From: Knufia peltigerae | Lineage: Eukaryota; Ascomycota; Eurotiomycetes; Chaetothyriales; Trichomeriaceae | Reading direction: 5' to 3' | NCBI GenBank assembly: GCA_030247855.1 | Contig: JAPDRN010000019.1 | Location: forward strand, 186,001-250,000 | Length of the DNA: 64,000 nt | Shown here: positions 29,955 through 41,394 of the stretch, piece by piece | How positions within the stretch are numbered: position 1 is the stretch's first letter | Layout of the letters: each line of letters starts with the position of its first letter | Program-made: the position numbers and the translations under genes | The notes under the pieces: generated by a model | Told to the model about the DNA's origin: nothing | The model's database searches: none | What the model saw: the letters and a program-made list of their open reading frames with translations, nothing else

Positions 29955-32753
29955 TCAAGCCACGTACGAATAGGTATTACCCTCGTCTCTCTCCATGTAT
30001 TCCTTTTCGATCAATCTGTCGGCAAAACACACAAATTAGTATCAAAGCCCTCTTTTTCCTTTTCTTTTTTTTTCTGGAATTCGTGCTAGGGGCGAAACTT
30101 ACTTTTCGATATTCCTCTTGATGTCGGCCTGGTCCAGGACCCCCCTACTCATGGTGGCCTTGATGACCTCGACGATCAGTTCGTTGTGGCCAATCTTCTT
30201 GCGACTCTTCATGATGCGGACGATGGCGGCCTGGGTCTCGTAGTGCCGGTCGGCGGCGACTCGCTCGTGAGTCTCCTTGTTCTCCTCCTTGGTCTCCTTG
30301 AGTTGGATCTGGTTGATCTTGACGCGCAGTTTCGGGTCGACAAACGCCGCATTGAAGGTGAAGGTATCGGTCTCGTTGACGTCCCGGCCGCGCGGGTGCT
30401 TCTTGAGGACCTGGTACTTGGCGCACGCCAGAGACTGCAGCGTGCGTTTGAGCTCGGCGTCGACGAGGCCCGAACTGGCCCGGATCTCGGTGTACGTCAG
30501 ATGCTTGTCGGCGGGGACGTCGTTGAACAAGAGCAGCACCACGGCTTGGAACCCAGACACGACCAGCTCCTTCCGGCCCCGCGGGAAGTTGGCCCGGAGC
30601 TGGCAGTGCGCGAGCGAGTGTTTCCACGTGAGTTTGCGGCCAGAGTGTTTGGCCTTGTAGTGCGTCTCGAAATCCGCCATGACCTTGGCCACGTTGGGAG
30701 GGACATTGACGCTGACGTCCGGGTACGTGGGCCACGCCGCAGACGAGAGGACATTGACGTGCAGGTCTGGGCCGCTCGACTTGGCTCCACGGTCGTCGAG
30801 AAGTTGGTTGTACGACATCATTTCTTCACGCGCAAGGTCCATGTCTTTGAACATGGACTCGAGATTGTGGGTGAACGCGGCGCCGCATTCGTTCTTGAGA
30901 CGTGTAAGCATGTTCCGTTCGGCATCGAAGGACGCGCTGCGGCCCATGAGGAGACGTCGAGCCAAATCTTTCTTGTAGAACGCTTCGAAGACGGCCTTGC
31001 CATGGACGAAGCGGAACAGATCCAGCGCGTTGGAGAGGTGTTGGTTGATCTCGGCGTCTTCATCGGCGGCACCTTCGTCAAAGTCATGCTCTTCTTCCGC
31101 CTTCGAGGCGTCTAACTTCTGCGTTTGGAGACGGGGGATCGCCTTGACACCCCCCTTGAGGAGGAGATCGACGTGCTTGGCGATCATTTCACCGGGCTTG
31201 TTGTTATCCGTGTCCCAATTCGACTGAGTTTTCTTGGTCTTGTTGATGAACGACTCGAATGCCTTGTGTAGTACGTTTCCAAGCGTCTCATTGTTTCGGA
31301 AGCAATCCTTCAGATATCGATCCAATTGTCGCTTGAAGTCGAGCAATCTGACCACCATTTCTGCCTCTCGCTTTTCGTCAAACACAATCGCCGAACCTTC
31401 GGTCTCGACGTATTTACTGAAAGTCGGTGATATTGTCTCACCTCGTTCCTTCCTCTGCAGAAGCATGTAGAGCCGTCCAACCTCTTCAAAGTTGTCGTCT
31501 TCTAGCAGATCCAAAATACTGTCCTCGCTTGTGAGAAGATTAACTTCCTCTGCGACCAATATTTCGTCAAAGAGTATACCAATCTGAGCCCGTGTACTTC
31601 GGTCCAAGGTGAGAAAATCACATCGAGCCATTTCCTTGTCCAGAAGATTGGAACAGTTGGTCACGTATGCTGCAAGATCGGACTTGTTTGAGTCCGTTTC
31701 CTTCCACGACTGGAAGTATGATTCTGTCGTTGACTGGAAAAGAGGTTCAAAATCGCTAGAGTATATGCTCAGCTCGTGTAACGAATCGACGGCTTGTCGC
31801 AGCAAACTGGTGTCCTTTTCGTTCAGTCCACCCCTTCTGTCCATATCGATCAGAGTCACGACGCCCTTGAGGACCTTGGGCTTGATGATTTCATCTTGGA
31901 AAACACAAGATCTGAATTTGAGGAGCCCCATCTCAGTAATGCTAGGGTTCTCTGCCGAACGCAGCAAGAATGTTTGATCCAGATAGTAAAAGACTTGACG
32001 GATCGTGAGCAGCTGCTTCTGCCATGTCGCCCAAGCATGGACGAAAGTCTGCAGAACATCGATATCGGAGGAATTGGCTTGATCACGGCGAATACCGTCT
32101 TTGACCGTGTCCGCAAGATGCGTTTCGCACTTTAGGCATAATCTGGCATAGAGTTCGGCGGCCTTGCCTTGCCGGCAGACGTTTTCGGCTCCTTTGTAGA
32201 GCTCTTCCAGAGAGTATGGTTGTTTCTCGTTCCTGAAGATGGCATCCAATGCCTTGTCCTCCTGCGTCCAGGTGCGTTCAAAGTACTGCTGAGGGTCTAT
32301 CCTCGGGACCGTCCGTAGGTTCTTCACCACCAGCTTCTTAGGCCCTTGGTGTGGATTGAAGGGCGTCTTTGGGTTTGACGAGAAGGACACTTTTCTCTTC
32401 TGAGACTCCGGGGAGTCAGTCAAGTCGACGACGTTGCTCGTGGCCGACTTGGAGGAGGTGAAGGTGTACATGTCCTTGTTGGACAGCTGCTTGGGTGGCG
32501 GGGAAGCTCTGGTGTTCATCCTGACCGCTCCTGTCTTGTTTCTATTGCTGTCGTCGTCCCAGTCAACAACACCGTCACCTTCATTCGAATCGTTGCTCTG
32601 CCGGGAGGATAAAAGTTCGGCGATGGAGACTCGAGGCTTCTTCTTCGATCCCGACGGCGCTGTAGGGTGGTCTTCGTCCGGCACCTTTCTCTTGGTCGCA
32701 GACTTGGAAGTGTTACCTCGATCCGGCGCCTTGCTCTTGCGTGATGTAGTCAT
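29955..32753 (-). CDS. CUL4: Cullin-4, scaffold of CRL4 ubiquitin ligase
   Basis: Exons, in transcript order, are 30103-32753 and 29955-30015, giving 903 codons. Cul4 joins a DDB1-bound substrate receptor to the RING protein Rbx1 and controls replication licensing and DNA repair. The N-terminal 130 residues are basic and disordered with nuclear-signal-like clusters (KKKPR). The cullin body starts at KKLVVKNLRTVPRID. The C-terminal winged helix has the neddylation motif IVRIMKSRKK, with K849 the expected NEDD8 acceptor. The last exon is only 61 nt and encodes LIEKEYMERDEGNTYSYVA, the invariant cullin tail. Without that 87-bp intron (30016-30102; GTAAGT donor, ACTAAT branch) the protein would end at NIEK. 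It is divergent from RPA3. Confidence 0.95.
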
Positions 32754-33114
32754 CTATATGGTCTCAGATTAGGGCTGGGATTGGCACATAACGAAGGGAG
32801 CCCACGACAACTGACGAAGTCGATTTTGGGGGAGGTGGAAACGACGGTACGCAGCCTGACGCTTCCATTGCGGGCGTCAATCCATCACCACACACAAGCC
32901 ATTCGGCGATTGGCGGAGATAGCGAGTATACCTAGGTTGGAGCATATGTACGACTCTCTATCTCAATCTCTTTTGATTCACCGTAGCCACTCTACGCGTC
33001 CAAACGCGTCCCAGAGTTTGCTGATGGACTAGAGACTTTGTTTGAACACTCTACGCATTCTGCCCATCTACGAGGGACAAGACGAGATAGGAAATTTACC
33101 TGACACCAGCAAAC
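32754..33114. promoter_or_regulatory. Bidirectional promoter, CUL4 / RPA3
   Basis: 361 bp between divergent start codons, at 32753 (minus) and 33115 (plus). An MCB-like ACGCGT element lies at 32995-33000 and a related ACGCGTC at 33004-33010. In yeasts ACGCGT (MluI cell-cycle box) drives G1/S expression; relevance here is inference. Confidence 0.5.
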
Positions 33115-33571
33115 ATGAACACCATGTCATCACCCAGAATATTACCGTCCCACCTTCACGCATTCGCCCCGGGTTCTGCCAACGGCAATACCGTGCGGGT
33201 GCTGGGGCAAATCACCACGGTGAGCGGGGAACAAGCGACTCTGACCTGCGGATCTGATGGTGTAACGATCCTCCTGTCGAGGTAAGCCCTGCATGACGCA
33301 CTGAACCTAGGAGATGGACGTAGCTAATCATCTATCTCACAGAGAGTCCCACGTGTCGGTCGGGTCCATGTTCGAAGTTGTCGGCAAAGTAATCAACCTA
33401 GATGGCGGACAAGGTCTAGGATTGCGAGTCCTGAATGCGACGGAATGGCCGAGAAACGAAAATGGACAATTGCCTGATATCAAGTTGTTTGAGGCCGTGG
33501 TCGATGTGACTCATCGTTATAAGAGCATCTTCTACGGAGAGAACGAGAATGGCATGGACGGGGGATATTGA
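33115..33571 (+). CDS. RFA3: Replication protein A small subunit (RPA3/Ssb3)
   Basis: Two exons, 33115-33281 and 33343-33571, with a 61-bp phase-2 intron (GTAAGC donor, GCTAATC branch, CACAG acceptor), give 131 codons, close to the usual 110-130. The protein is one OB-fold: PRILPSHLHAFAPG, NTVRVLGQITTVSGEQATL, then SHVSVGSMFEVVGKVIN and, near the end, a helix containing LFEAVVDVTHRYKSIFY that forms the trimer core with RPA1 and RPA2. It is part of the single-stranded-DNA-binding complex in replication and repair. A second ATG three codons in (33124; MSSPRILP) resembles starts of relatives and could be the true one. It shares its promoter with CUL4. Confidence 0.9.
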
Positions 33572-34162
33572 GATGACGCATGAAATCAGCATAATGAGAA
33601 ACGACTGCGAGCTCGACTGATGTGCAACCTAAATAGGAACACAGAGTCTGATGGGAGACCTAGTGTGACCACTCAACACGTCTCTACCGGAAAGTCTCGC
33701 ACAAAAAGATCACGGTGTGGATGATTACTACGGGCGTGCCGGCGCTGCATAGTTCCAATGCGGTACCTTTTCGTGAGAGCCGATCTCGGACCCTCAAAGA
33801 ATGAAATTGAAATCCTGAGCAGTGTACGGAGTATATGTCAAAAGATATTACGATGCCGCGGGTAGAGACAAAAGGCACGATTCATGCTGAAATGTAACTA
33901 AAATCAATGGTTTAAGAACTGACATCAAGGAAAGAGCTCAGATGATATCTGCTTCTTTGATAATGGCCTCGCTCTGCATAATCATGTCCAGCAGACTCTT
34001 TCGCTTTTGATTTCATACACGTCATTAGCCGTCTGGTACTATACATAAAACCTGTATCGCTCAAAAGAATGAAGCTGCAAAACAATGCCATCCTCTATGA
34101 CACAAAGCCCACCCAAAAAACGTGGGTTCATAAATCTTGATAAGTTTCATTCGTGGGAGCAC
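33572..34162. other. Convergent intergenic, 3' flanks
   Basis: 591 bp between the end of RPA3 (+) and the end of the GATA-factor gene (-). It contains one TACGGAGTA (33825-33833). The rest is AT-rich, as expected of two 3' untranslated regions. Confidence 0.5.
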
Positions 34163-37100
34163 TTATTTCACCTTCTGGCTTCGAGGGCTCCTCCTCAAAC
34201 TCTGACCTGGTGTAGCCAGGGCTAGCGCAGAAGAATCAGGATAGGACTGTCCTGCATTAGAATCAACCATGCTGTACCACATATCATCCAAGCAATGATC
34301 AGCATTGGGAAAGTCAAAGAGACCTGCGGGTGGCGAACTAGGCATCATTCCCGTCGTTGCAAATGGATCTGCGAAATCGCTGTCCAAACGATCAGTCGTC
34401 AGCTCTGAGAAGTTGAAGTTGAGCAGTTGCTCGGCTGACATCGGGGATGAATTCTTCAGAGAAGGCAAGTCAGGAAAATCGAAAGAAATGGCCTTCTTTG
34501 GCGGGCTCTTCTTCGTCTCAGCAATGTCGGATATCTTCCCTTCGCCAGGCACGTTTGTGATGAAGGGAGCATCGCTGAGTATCGCATCATGAATCGAACG
34601 TGTAAACGGGGTCATCTCAAGCACACTTTTTGAGATGGTGAGAGTGGCTGTAGCGGGATGATGTCTTTGCTTTGATCTCGGCGTGCGGAAGTTCGGTAAC
34701 AGGTCGGCATTGGGAGACATTTCAGCGCCGAATTGTCGTTGTGGAGTTTTGGAAGGTGTCTTGAGGAGCAGTCTTTCCGATCGTCTTTGTGGTGTCATTG
34801 GAGGGGGCAACTCTACCTCCGTCGATCCTTCATCAAACAAATCTGCGAGGCCATCGTCAACGACAGCAGCTGCCGGTTCTGCATTCTCCTTGCCATCGAC
34901 AGTAATTGCTACAGAACCTGAATGCGTGGCAAACACATCTCTCGTCTTGTTAAGTCGAGGGCTACGTCGAACAAAGGCGGGAAGGTGCGTCACATGCTTC
35001 GCTGCAGCGGTGAATTGACTTGGATCTGATCGCACTTGTGGTTTGTCTGGGGACGGAAAGAGTTGTCGTCGGATAGGTTTCGGCGTCAGGTCGATCTCAA
35101 TGGGAAGTCCCTCAGAGCCGTTGCGATGGCCAGGGCTTGATTGTACCTGACGTCCGGTTGATCGACGGTGTTGACGAGCCTGCAGTCCTCTGGGTCCAGG
35201 GCCGGCACTACTAGCCCTGAATGTGCGTGGCATCGAAGGCAACTGAGGTTCATTCTCGTCGTCAATTGGTAGGTCATTGTTGGACATTTCGTTGTCATTT
35301 TCCTCGGCGTCAGGTGCTTCGGTGGCGGTGTCGGGTGAAGAATCGTCGCTAGCAGGTGTCTGGGCATCACTTTTAAGGTTTGCGTTTGCATTGCCCTTCT
35401 TCGGATCTTTTGCAGTATTGTTCCTCTTTCGCTTGCCCTTTTCCTTCGGATCCTTCTTTTGCCACTTCTCACGAGGCCGTGGGCATCTCTGTTTATGAAA
35501 CCACAAGCCACAAGCTAGTCAAATATTAGTCAAGTCGAGATCACACTGAGACACTACTCACGGTTGCAAAGTATGATAGCTGTCCATTTATCTTCCTCGT
35601 CTCCAGCTCTCTTCTCAACCTTGTATCCTCTGAAAGTTTTGACTGAGCCATCTGCATTCGTTTCCAGAATTTCCTTGTAACAACATTCTCCTGTTGCCAA
35701 GGATGTCTCGATCTGGTCCCAACCACTGTCAAAGACTTTCACGTATGCTCGACGCCATGCCGGGGTCTCGATGGAGCCACAATTGTCACAAAATGGCGGC
35801 ATCTCTCCTTTCGCAATAGCATTTTCGAGCCTAGCCTTGGTCTGTTCCAATCCTACTTTCTTCTTGGTTGCAGCCTTTGTCTTGGATTCGTCCATACCAA
35901 ATGCGTCTGACATGATGGCGTCGCTATCTGGAGCCCATGTTTGTGCTCGTTGAATATTTCTCGGTGCAGGATCACTTTTAGGGACCAACGCAGGGGCGAT
36001 CGGCTTGAGTCGTTGTTGCTCCCGTCTTTCTTCCATAATCTGGCGTGCCCTGGGGACCGGTGCTGGCGCTAATCTTGGAGAAGACATGCTCGCTCGAGAG
36101 GCAGCGGTATAGGACTGTGCTCTGGCCAAAGACCGCGGAGCCGCTTGTTGAGGTAGGGGAGGAGGCACCATTTCAGTTTTTGGAGCTTCGGTAGCCATCT
36201 CGCCAAAATCATAATCATCGTCGAAGACAGTTGGATACTCGGAGCCATCAGCAGGTTGCAATTGTACAGCACTTTCACCACCATCTGTCTCTTCGGGTTT
36301 TTCCATGATAAAGTCTTCAAAGTGAAGGAGTTGGTCATCGCCAAACAAATCATCAAGGTTGCCACTCATGAAGCCGGAGTCATGGCCGGCCAAAGGCGGA
36401 AGAGCAGGACTCGTAATCGCTGGCTGTTCCGGCATCACAGGAGGGGAAGAGGGGATATTCGCAGGCGTACTCGAAACGCTTCGACCTCGCGTTTCTTCGG
36501 GTGAGGTCATAGGGATATTTAGAAGCTCCGAGTGCGAGGTAGATTCAAGGGCTGGAGATGATTCTCGGACCTGTGTACCTTGCGCAAGATTGCTTGGAGC
36601 GTTCTTTCGTGGTCGTCCAACCCGACCACGCGGCTTGCCCGACTTGTTGACTGGAATGGGAGTGGGCGGTCTGACAGGATCTTCTGCAGCCGCAGCAACC
36701 TGAGATACACCAGGATTTATTGGAACAGGTCGATGCAGTCGTACGCTAGAGGCGGTGCTAGCTGCAACACGTAGAGAATCTGGTTGACGTTCGATGTTGA
36801 GGTTAGACTTGGAAGGCCAATCTACCTTTGTTATCTTGGCTCTCTTTCGAGCCGGACCTTCCTCCATATTCTCTTCACCACTGTAGTAGCCCGAGTTAAA
36901 AGAATCGCGTCTTGAATGCGACACCTGCCGCATGCCAGCTCTCGAACTAGGTCTCGATTGGGTTGGGGCCTGACGTGACGAGGCACTGAATGCTTGGGTT
37001 CCAGTTGGTGTGCCTGGCCTACTAAGCTGACCTGGAATCGGTAAGTTCTCTCCGTTGAGCATCCGCTGCATATTTTCGAGGCCAGTCGTATCGACCGGTG

Positions 37101-37638
37101 AACCTGAGCGAGTATACTGTCCGCCAGCCCCTGCCCCCCAGGGACGAATACCGTCTTGAGAGCTGATACTGCCTGATCGGTTTCGCTGGAAATAAGTGTT
37201 GACCGGTCTGAGTCTCAATTTGACTTCTAGAGTCTCTTGGGCATTTCTCGAGAACAAGCCCATAACATTCTTTGTGATTCTCCCTGTCACCATAGCTTCG
37301 CCTTCGCTTCCTGCGCCCTGTTCCTGATCTGACATTGTTTTTGAGAGCATACCCTGGCCTACCAGAGGTGTGTCCGGTTCTGAGTAGTCGTAGGCATAGA
37401 CGGTGTAATCATTATCGGGGTTAGCTGTCATTTCTGGGCTGGCTGTCGTGATAGCTTCGAGGCAAGTTCGTAAGTCTATGACGCCGATTTGGTTGGCCTC
37501 GTCCACGAACGCAGTCTGAACATCCAATGGATGGGGCCATCTTGCAAGGTGGTTATCTTTCTGTTCAACATCGAACGTGTACAGCACCTTGAGTCTGACT
37601 GTCCTAACCGAAACGCCCTCGTTGGGAGACGTCGCCAT
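34163..37638 (-). CDS. Large GATA-type zinc-finger factor (Ams2/Spt21-like)
   Basis: Exons, in transcript order, are 35562-37638 and 34163-35514, with a 47-bp phase-1 intron (GTGAGT donor, GACTAAT branch), giving 1142 codons. The intron must be removed to complete the finger: C617-x2-C620 (FCDNCGSIETPAWRRAYVK) pairs with C691-N-P-C694-GLWF across the junction. The ETPAWRR and CNxCGLW elements identify a GATA finger, though 70 residues separate the two Cys pairs. The N-terminal 150 residues (VRLKVLYTFDVEQKDNHLARW...) match my memory of Spt21-type proteins, and the fusion with a GATA finger recalls fission-yeast Ams2, which activates core histone genes in S phase. GKPRGRVGRPRK (about residue 340) is an AT-hook. 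The region after the finger is basic, then disordered. The histone role is inference. Confidence 0.82.
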
Positions 37639-38310
37639 TTTTTTCGGATTGTTGAAGACGCGTGCTGTTCAGAAAGCTGAACGCCTGTCAACACGCGGAT
37701 CGTCGAATTGTTATAAGGCAACAATCATCGCGTGTGAGAACCGAAGGAGGCGGAAGAGTTTGGTCAAGCTCGTAGAGCGTGTCAGTCGATCTGCTTTTCT
37801 TCGATGGAGGTGGTGATAAGTGTTGGAGAGGTAGATAGGTAGGCAAGGTTGACGTCGAATGCAACGAAGAAAATATGTCCGGTATAATGCTTATGGTGCG
37901 GAGGTCAAACAACAAACGAAGGCTTTTTATCAAGGTCCGGGTACAGAATAAAGGTGAAGAACAAAAGGTGAGAGGCAGGTAGCAAGCATCCAGCTTAGAC
38001 CTCTTCAGATACGCGTTGCAATGCGGAGCGTGTCTCTTGGAGTTTAGTTTAGAGGCGCGCCACGGTCGGTGGGGAAACTATGACGAGGGCCCGAGCCAAG
38101 GAAACTGATTCGAGACCCGGTCAGCGGCTTTTAAGTGGCGTTAGGGGCGAATAGCTTGGTTAAAATCTCCTCGAGGTTACCTTGGAAACTTATCCGAGTA
38201 TATGTCTTGGCGAATTCCGATCTCCAAATTGAATTGAAGAAGAGGGCATTTTGAACATTTCATCCTTCGGCCTGGGAATTCAGTCGCCTTTAAGTATTCC
38301 TTCAGCAACC
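37639..38310. promoter_or_regulatory. Bidirectional promoter, GATA factor / SMD2
   Basis: 672 bp between divergent start codons, at 37638 (minus) and 38311 (plus). No further gene is recognised. A GGCGCGCC octamer-like word occurs near 38054-38060 (AGGCGCGCCA), unassigned. Confidence 0.45.
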
Positions 38311-39071
38311 ATGGCAGACGCCTCCAAGATTCAGTATGTCCTTCCTGTGCCCCCGGCGCTATGACTCAACACCCTGTTTCTGCTTATCTCCGCAATTGTT
38401 CGAGGTTGCGCTAGACTTGTCTACCATCTGCTGACATGGTCTCGATAGGGATCTGCTCAATAAACCGCGAAATGAGTTGACGTATGTGGATACCCTGCTC
38501 CCTTTGTTTTTTTGGTGTTTCTGTCCTCCCATACGTCCGCTACCACCACAAATCTTTCCGCCCGCCCCTCTGGAAGTGACTTTGGGTTCCGCTCCGCCCC
38601 CAACGTCCGCTTCGCATTTTATCACCACACATGTCCTGCTGACGAGGCTGCGCTCTCAATCCATCACTTGGGTATCGCAAATCATCAAGATGGCATGGGT
38701 CGAGCAGAATGATGCTGTTTCCTTATACGCATTGATTCTATGTACTCCGGAAAATCTTTGAAAGATACTAATCTACCCGCAGGGAGTACGAAGTTTCCCT
38801 TCTCGAGGCTCACGAGCTCTCCACTGGCCCTCTGTCAATTCTCATGACCGCTACCCGAACACATACACAAGTCCTAATATCATGCCGGAACAATCGAAAA
38901 CTCCTCGCGCGCGTCAAAGCGTTTGACCGACACTGCAACATGGTTTTAGAGAACGTCAAGGAAATGTGGACGGAGAAAGGCAAGGCCGGATCCAAGGGAG
39001 TCAACAAGGACAGGTTCATCAGTAAAATGTTCCTTCGGGGTGATAGTGTCATCCTGGTTTTGTTGAGTTGA
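38311..39071 (+). CDS. SMD2: Small nuclear ribonucleoprotein Sm D2
   Basis: Three exons, 38311-38333 (23 nt), 38449-38481 (33 nt) and 38783-39071, give 114 codons; both introns are phase 2. SmD2 is one of seven Sm proteins forming the ring on spliceosomal snRNAs. The product starts MADASKIQDLLNKPRNELTEYEV. It then contains GPLSILMTATRTHTQVLISCRNNRKLLARVKAFDRHCNMVL (Sm1 motif), split here by positions rather than by any gap, and the Sm2 motif FLRGDSVILVL at the C-terminus. The VENVKEMWTE-like segment and short GKAGSKGVNKDR loop are diagnostic of D2. The two tiny 5' exons and the 301-bp second intron are supported by phase and by family similarity. It is divergent from the GATA-factor gene. Confidence 0.94.
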
Positions 39072-39340
39072 AGTATTTCATGACCACGAGAAAAAATAAA
39101 ACATGCAATTTTTACAATGGGATCCAGGCGCATGCATGGGTGCGGCGATTTCAAACTCGGCAGCGGTGAGGGTTTTGGGCTTCCATACGGGCATAAGCCG
39201 GGACGAGATGATTGGGAGCATTTGCTTGGGGGAAGCGCCGTAGACAAAAACAAGTGGGCAAAAGAAGACAAGGAGTGATACCCTACAAAATCTGATTAAG
39301 TGCACAAAAGGCTGACCGTTGCCTAATCTGAGCTGATTAT

Positions 39341-41394
39341 TCATGAAGCATCTGCCAATCCCACCAACATCTCTGACAATCCCCAGGCGCCAGGGTCGGG
39401 GATCTTGCCCATCCACTCGCTTTCTCCGCCAACATATACAGCTCGCCCTAAGCTTGCCTTCATGGTCTTGGTCTTCTCGGCGCCTTCCCTTGCTACCTGG
39501 GCTGCCTTCTTGACATCACCGGTGCTCGCTAACGTATCCACGAAAGGCACCAGGGCATCCATAACAGTCCTATCCCCAGGCACGGCAGGTGTGTATTTGC
39601 CGAGTGCTGTCAGTGCAGACTTGAGGGCCGCGGCCCATGTCTTCGCATCCATTTGTTTTGTTGAGCCTGAATCTTGCTCCCGAAGGCCATGAACCAAGGC
39701 ATTCAGGTAAATCGAAAATAGCGCTCCACTCGTGCCGTCCATGTGGTGTTCGACCACGGGCACAATCTTATTGACAAACGAGACTGCATCGCTAGGCAGT
39801 TCCCCTGATGAGAGCGCCGTCAAGACTTCTTCGGCTCCTCGTTTCAGACCAGTGCCGCAGTCTCCATCACCCACGATCTGCAAAGCGTCAGAGTCATTTC
39901 ACTCAGTTCGACGAAGGAACGAAGTCAGGTTATCTCAAGGAGGAAGTACTCACAGTATCGAACCGGGTGACTTCTGGCTCAGCAGCGATCATTTTGTCAA
40001 GGCCTGCTTTCAGTACGGACAAGGTGCGCTTAGGGTCAATCGACAAATTACTGGCTTTGAGATCTCTGGAGCTGTCCGCTTCGTGTTCCATCGTGGAATC
40101 GTTCTTCGCATTCCATGTCTCGGTGTTGATGGGTGCGGACCAGCCCAGAGCCTCTGCTGGTGCATCGAGCAATTCGAGCATCGATTTTCCAGGCCCAAGT
40201 CCAGTATCTTCCAACTTGAGTATTGAGGCCGAGAAACCCATACCGTTGAGAGAGGTGATGAAGGTGCCGGAGATGGCTCGGACGGGTGTGATGCCCCAAT
40301 CTTCCTTCAATTGTTTATACACCTCAGCGACAATGCCTCCCATTTCTAGGTTGCTAACGCCGCCAAGGTTGTTGATCAGAAGGACGACCTTGTCATCTTT
40401 GGTGATATGGGCGAAGTGTCTGTCTTTGTCGTTTGGATCGAGCATTTGAGCAAGCATAATCTTGACGAGTTCGGGGAGGGTGGCAGTAACACGACGAGAA
40501 CCGGGTTCCTATACCACGTTAGTCGAATCTTCAACTGCGCTCCCACCATGTCATCTTACGTTGTGAATACCCATGCCGACTTCAATCTCATCGTTCGGGA
40601 CCATTTCCTCTGAATCTGCCGCAGGAATCTCTCTTCCAGGGACATGGACATGTTCCATAGAAGAACCAACAGATACCAGGTTGTCAGCCACCTGTTTGGC
40701 AAGGTTGTACACTTCTTTCAGGCTGCCACCGGCTTCTGCAAGCGCACAGATGATCTTCAGCACAAGAATGGAACCTCCAATACCACGCCTGCCGACCTTT
40801 CCTCCCTTTTCCCGGCCAACCCCGACATCATCGCCAATGGCATAGAACTCGGTATCGATTCCAGCAGCTTTGGCTTTTTCGGCCGCCAGACCAAAGTTCA
40901 GAACATCCTATTCGCGTTGAATGTCAGTATAATGGGAATTTATAGGGTATCGGTTCACCTACTCCGGTATAGTTAAAGGTGATGACCAGAACGCCCTTCC
41001 TGGTCTCCACTCTCGACATGATCGCTCTCTGTACTTGAAGGGTGTTTGGTGAAGCGAAAATTGTCCCGGCGACTCCAGCGGTGACAAAGCCCTTGCCACA
41101 GAACGCTGCGAATGCCGGTTCATGGCCGCTACCACCTCCTGTTATGATCGAGACCTTGGGATTCTCCTGTGATTCCTTGGTGGGTCTTCGATATATGACC
41201 TTATTCAGAGAGTCGAAGGCAAGGGAGGGGTTGGTAAGGGTTAGACTGGCGAGAGAAGTCTGCACCAAGTGCGTGGGATCATTGATGAAACTGCAGGTCA
41301 CCTTGTCAGCATACAAATCTAAGCAGTATGCTCCGGAAAGAGCCTGTTGAGCTTCCTTTGATTGCGTCAGGGAATCTTACTGTTTAGTCTGCAT
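39341..41394 (-). CDS. DAK1: Dihydroxyacetone kinase
   Basis: It phosphorylates dihydroxyacetone with ATP in the cytosol, detoxifying it and feeding glycolysis. Exons, in transcript order: 41381-41394 (14 nt), 40963-41290, 40560-40907, 39954-40508, 39341-39877. They give 593 codons, the normal length. The start is MQTKHFINDPTHLV. The DhaK domain (about 5-340) has IITGGGSGHEPAF, TFNYTGDVLNFG and EHVHVPG, which contains the His expected to bind substrate covalently, then DEIEVGMGIHNEPG. The DhaL ATP-binding domain (about 410-590) has IVGDGDCGTGLKRGA, DGTSGALFSIYL and GRAVYVGGES, with Mg-binding Asp residues in the first. The tail ends LADAS, without a clear PTS1. All five junctions keep frame. 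The 14-nt first exon is unusually small. Confidence 0.95.

Noticed and set aside
30186..31115. 309-codon plus-strand frame opposite CUL4
   Set aside because: It is an antisense shadow of the GC-rich cullin coding sequence, and the cullin motifs lie on the minus strand.
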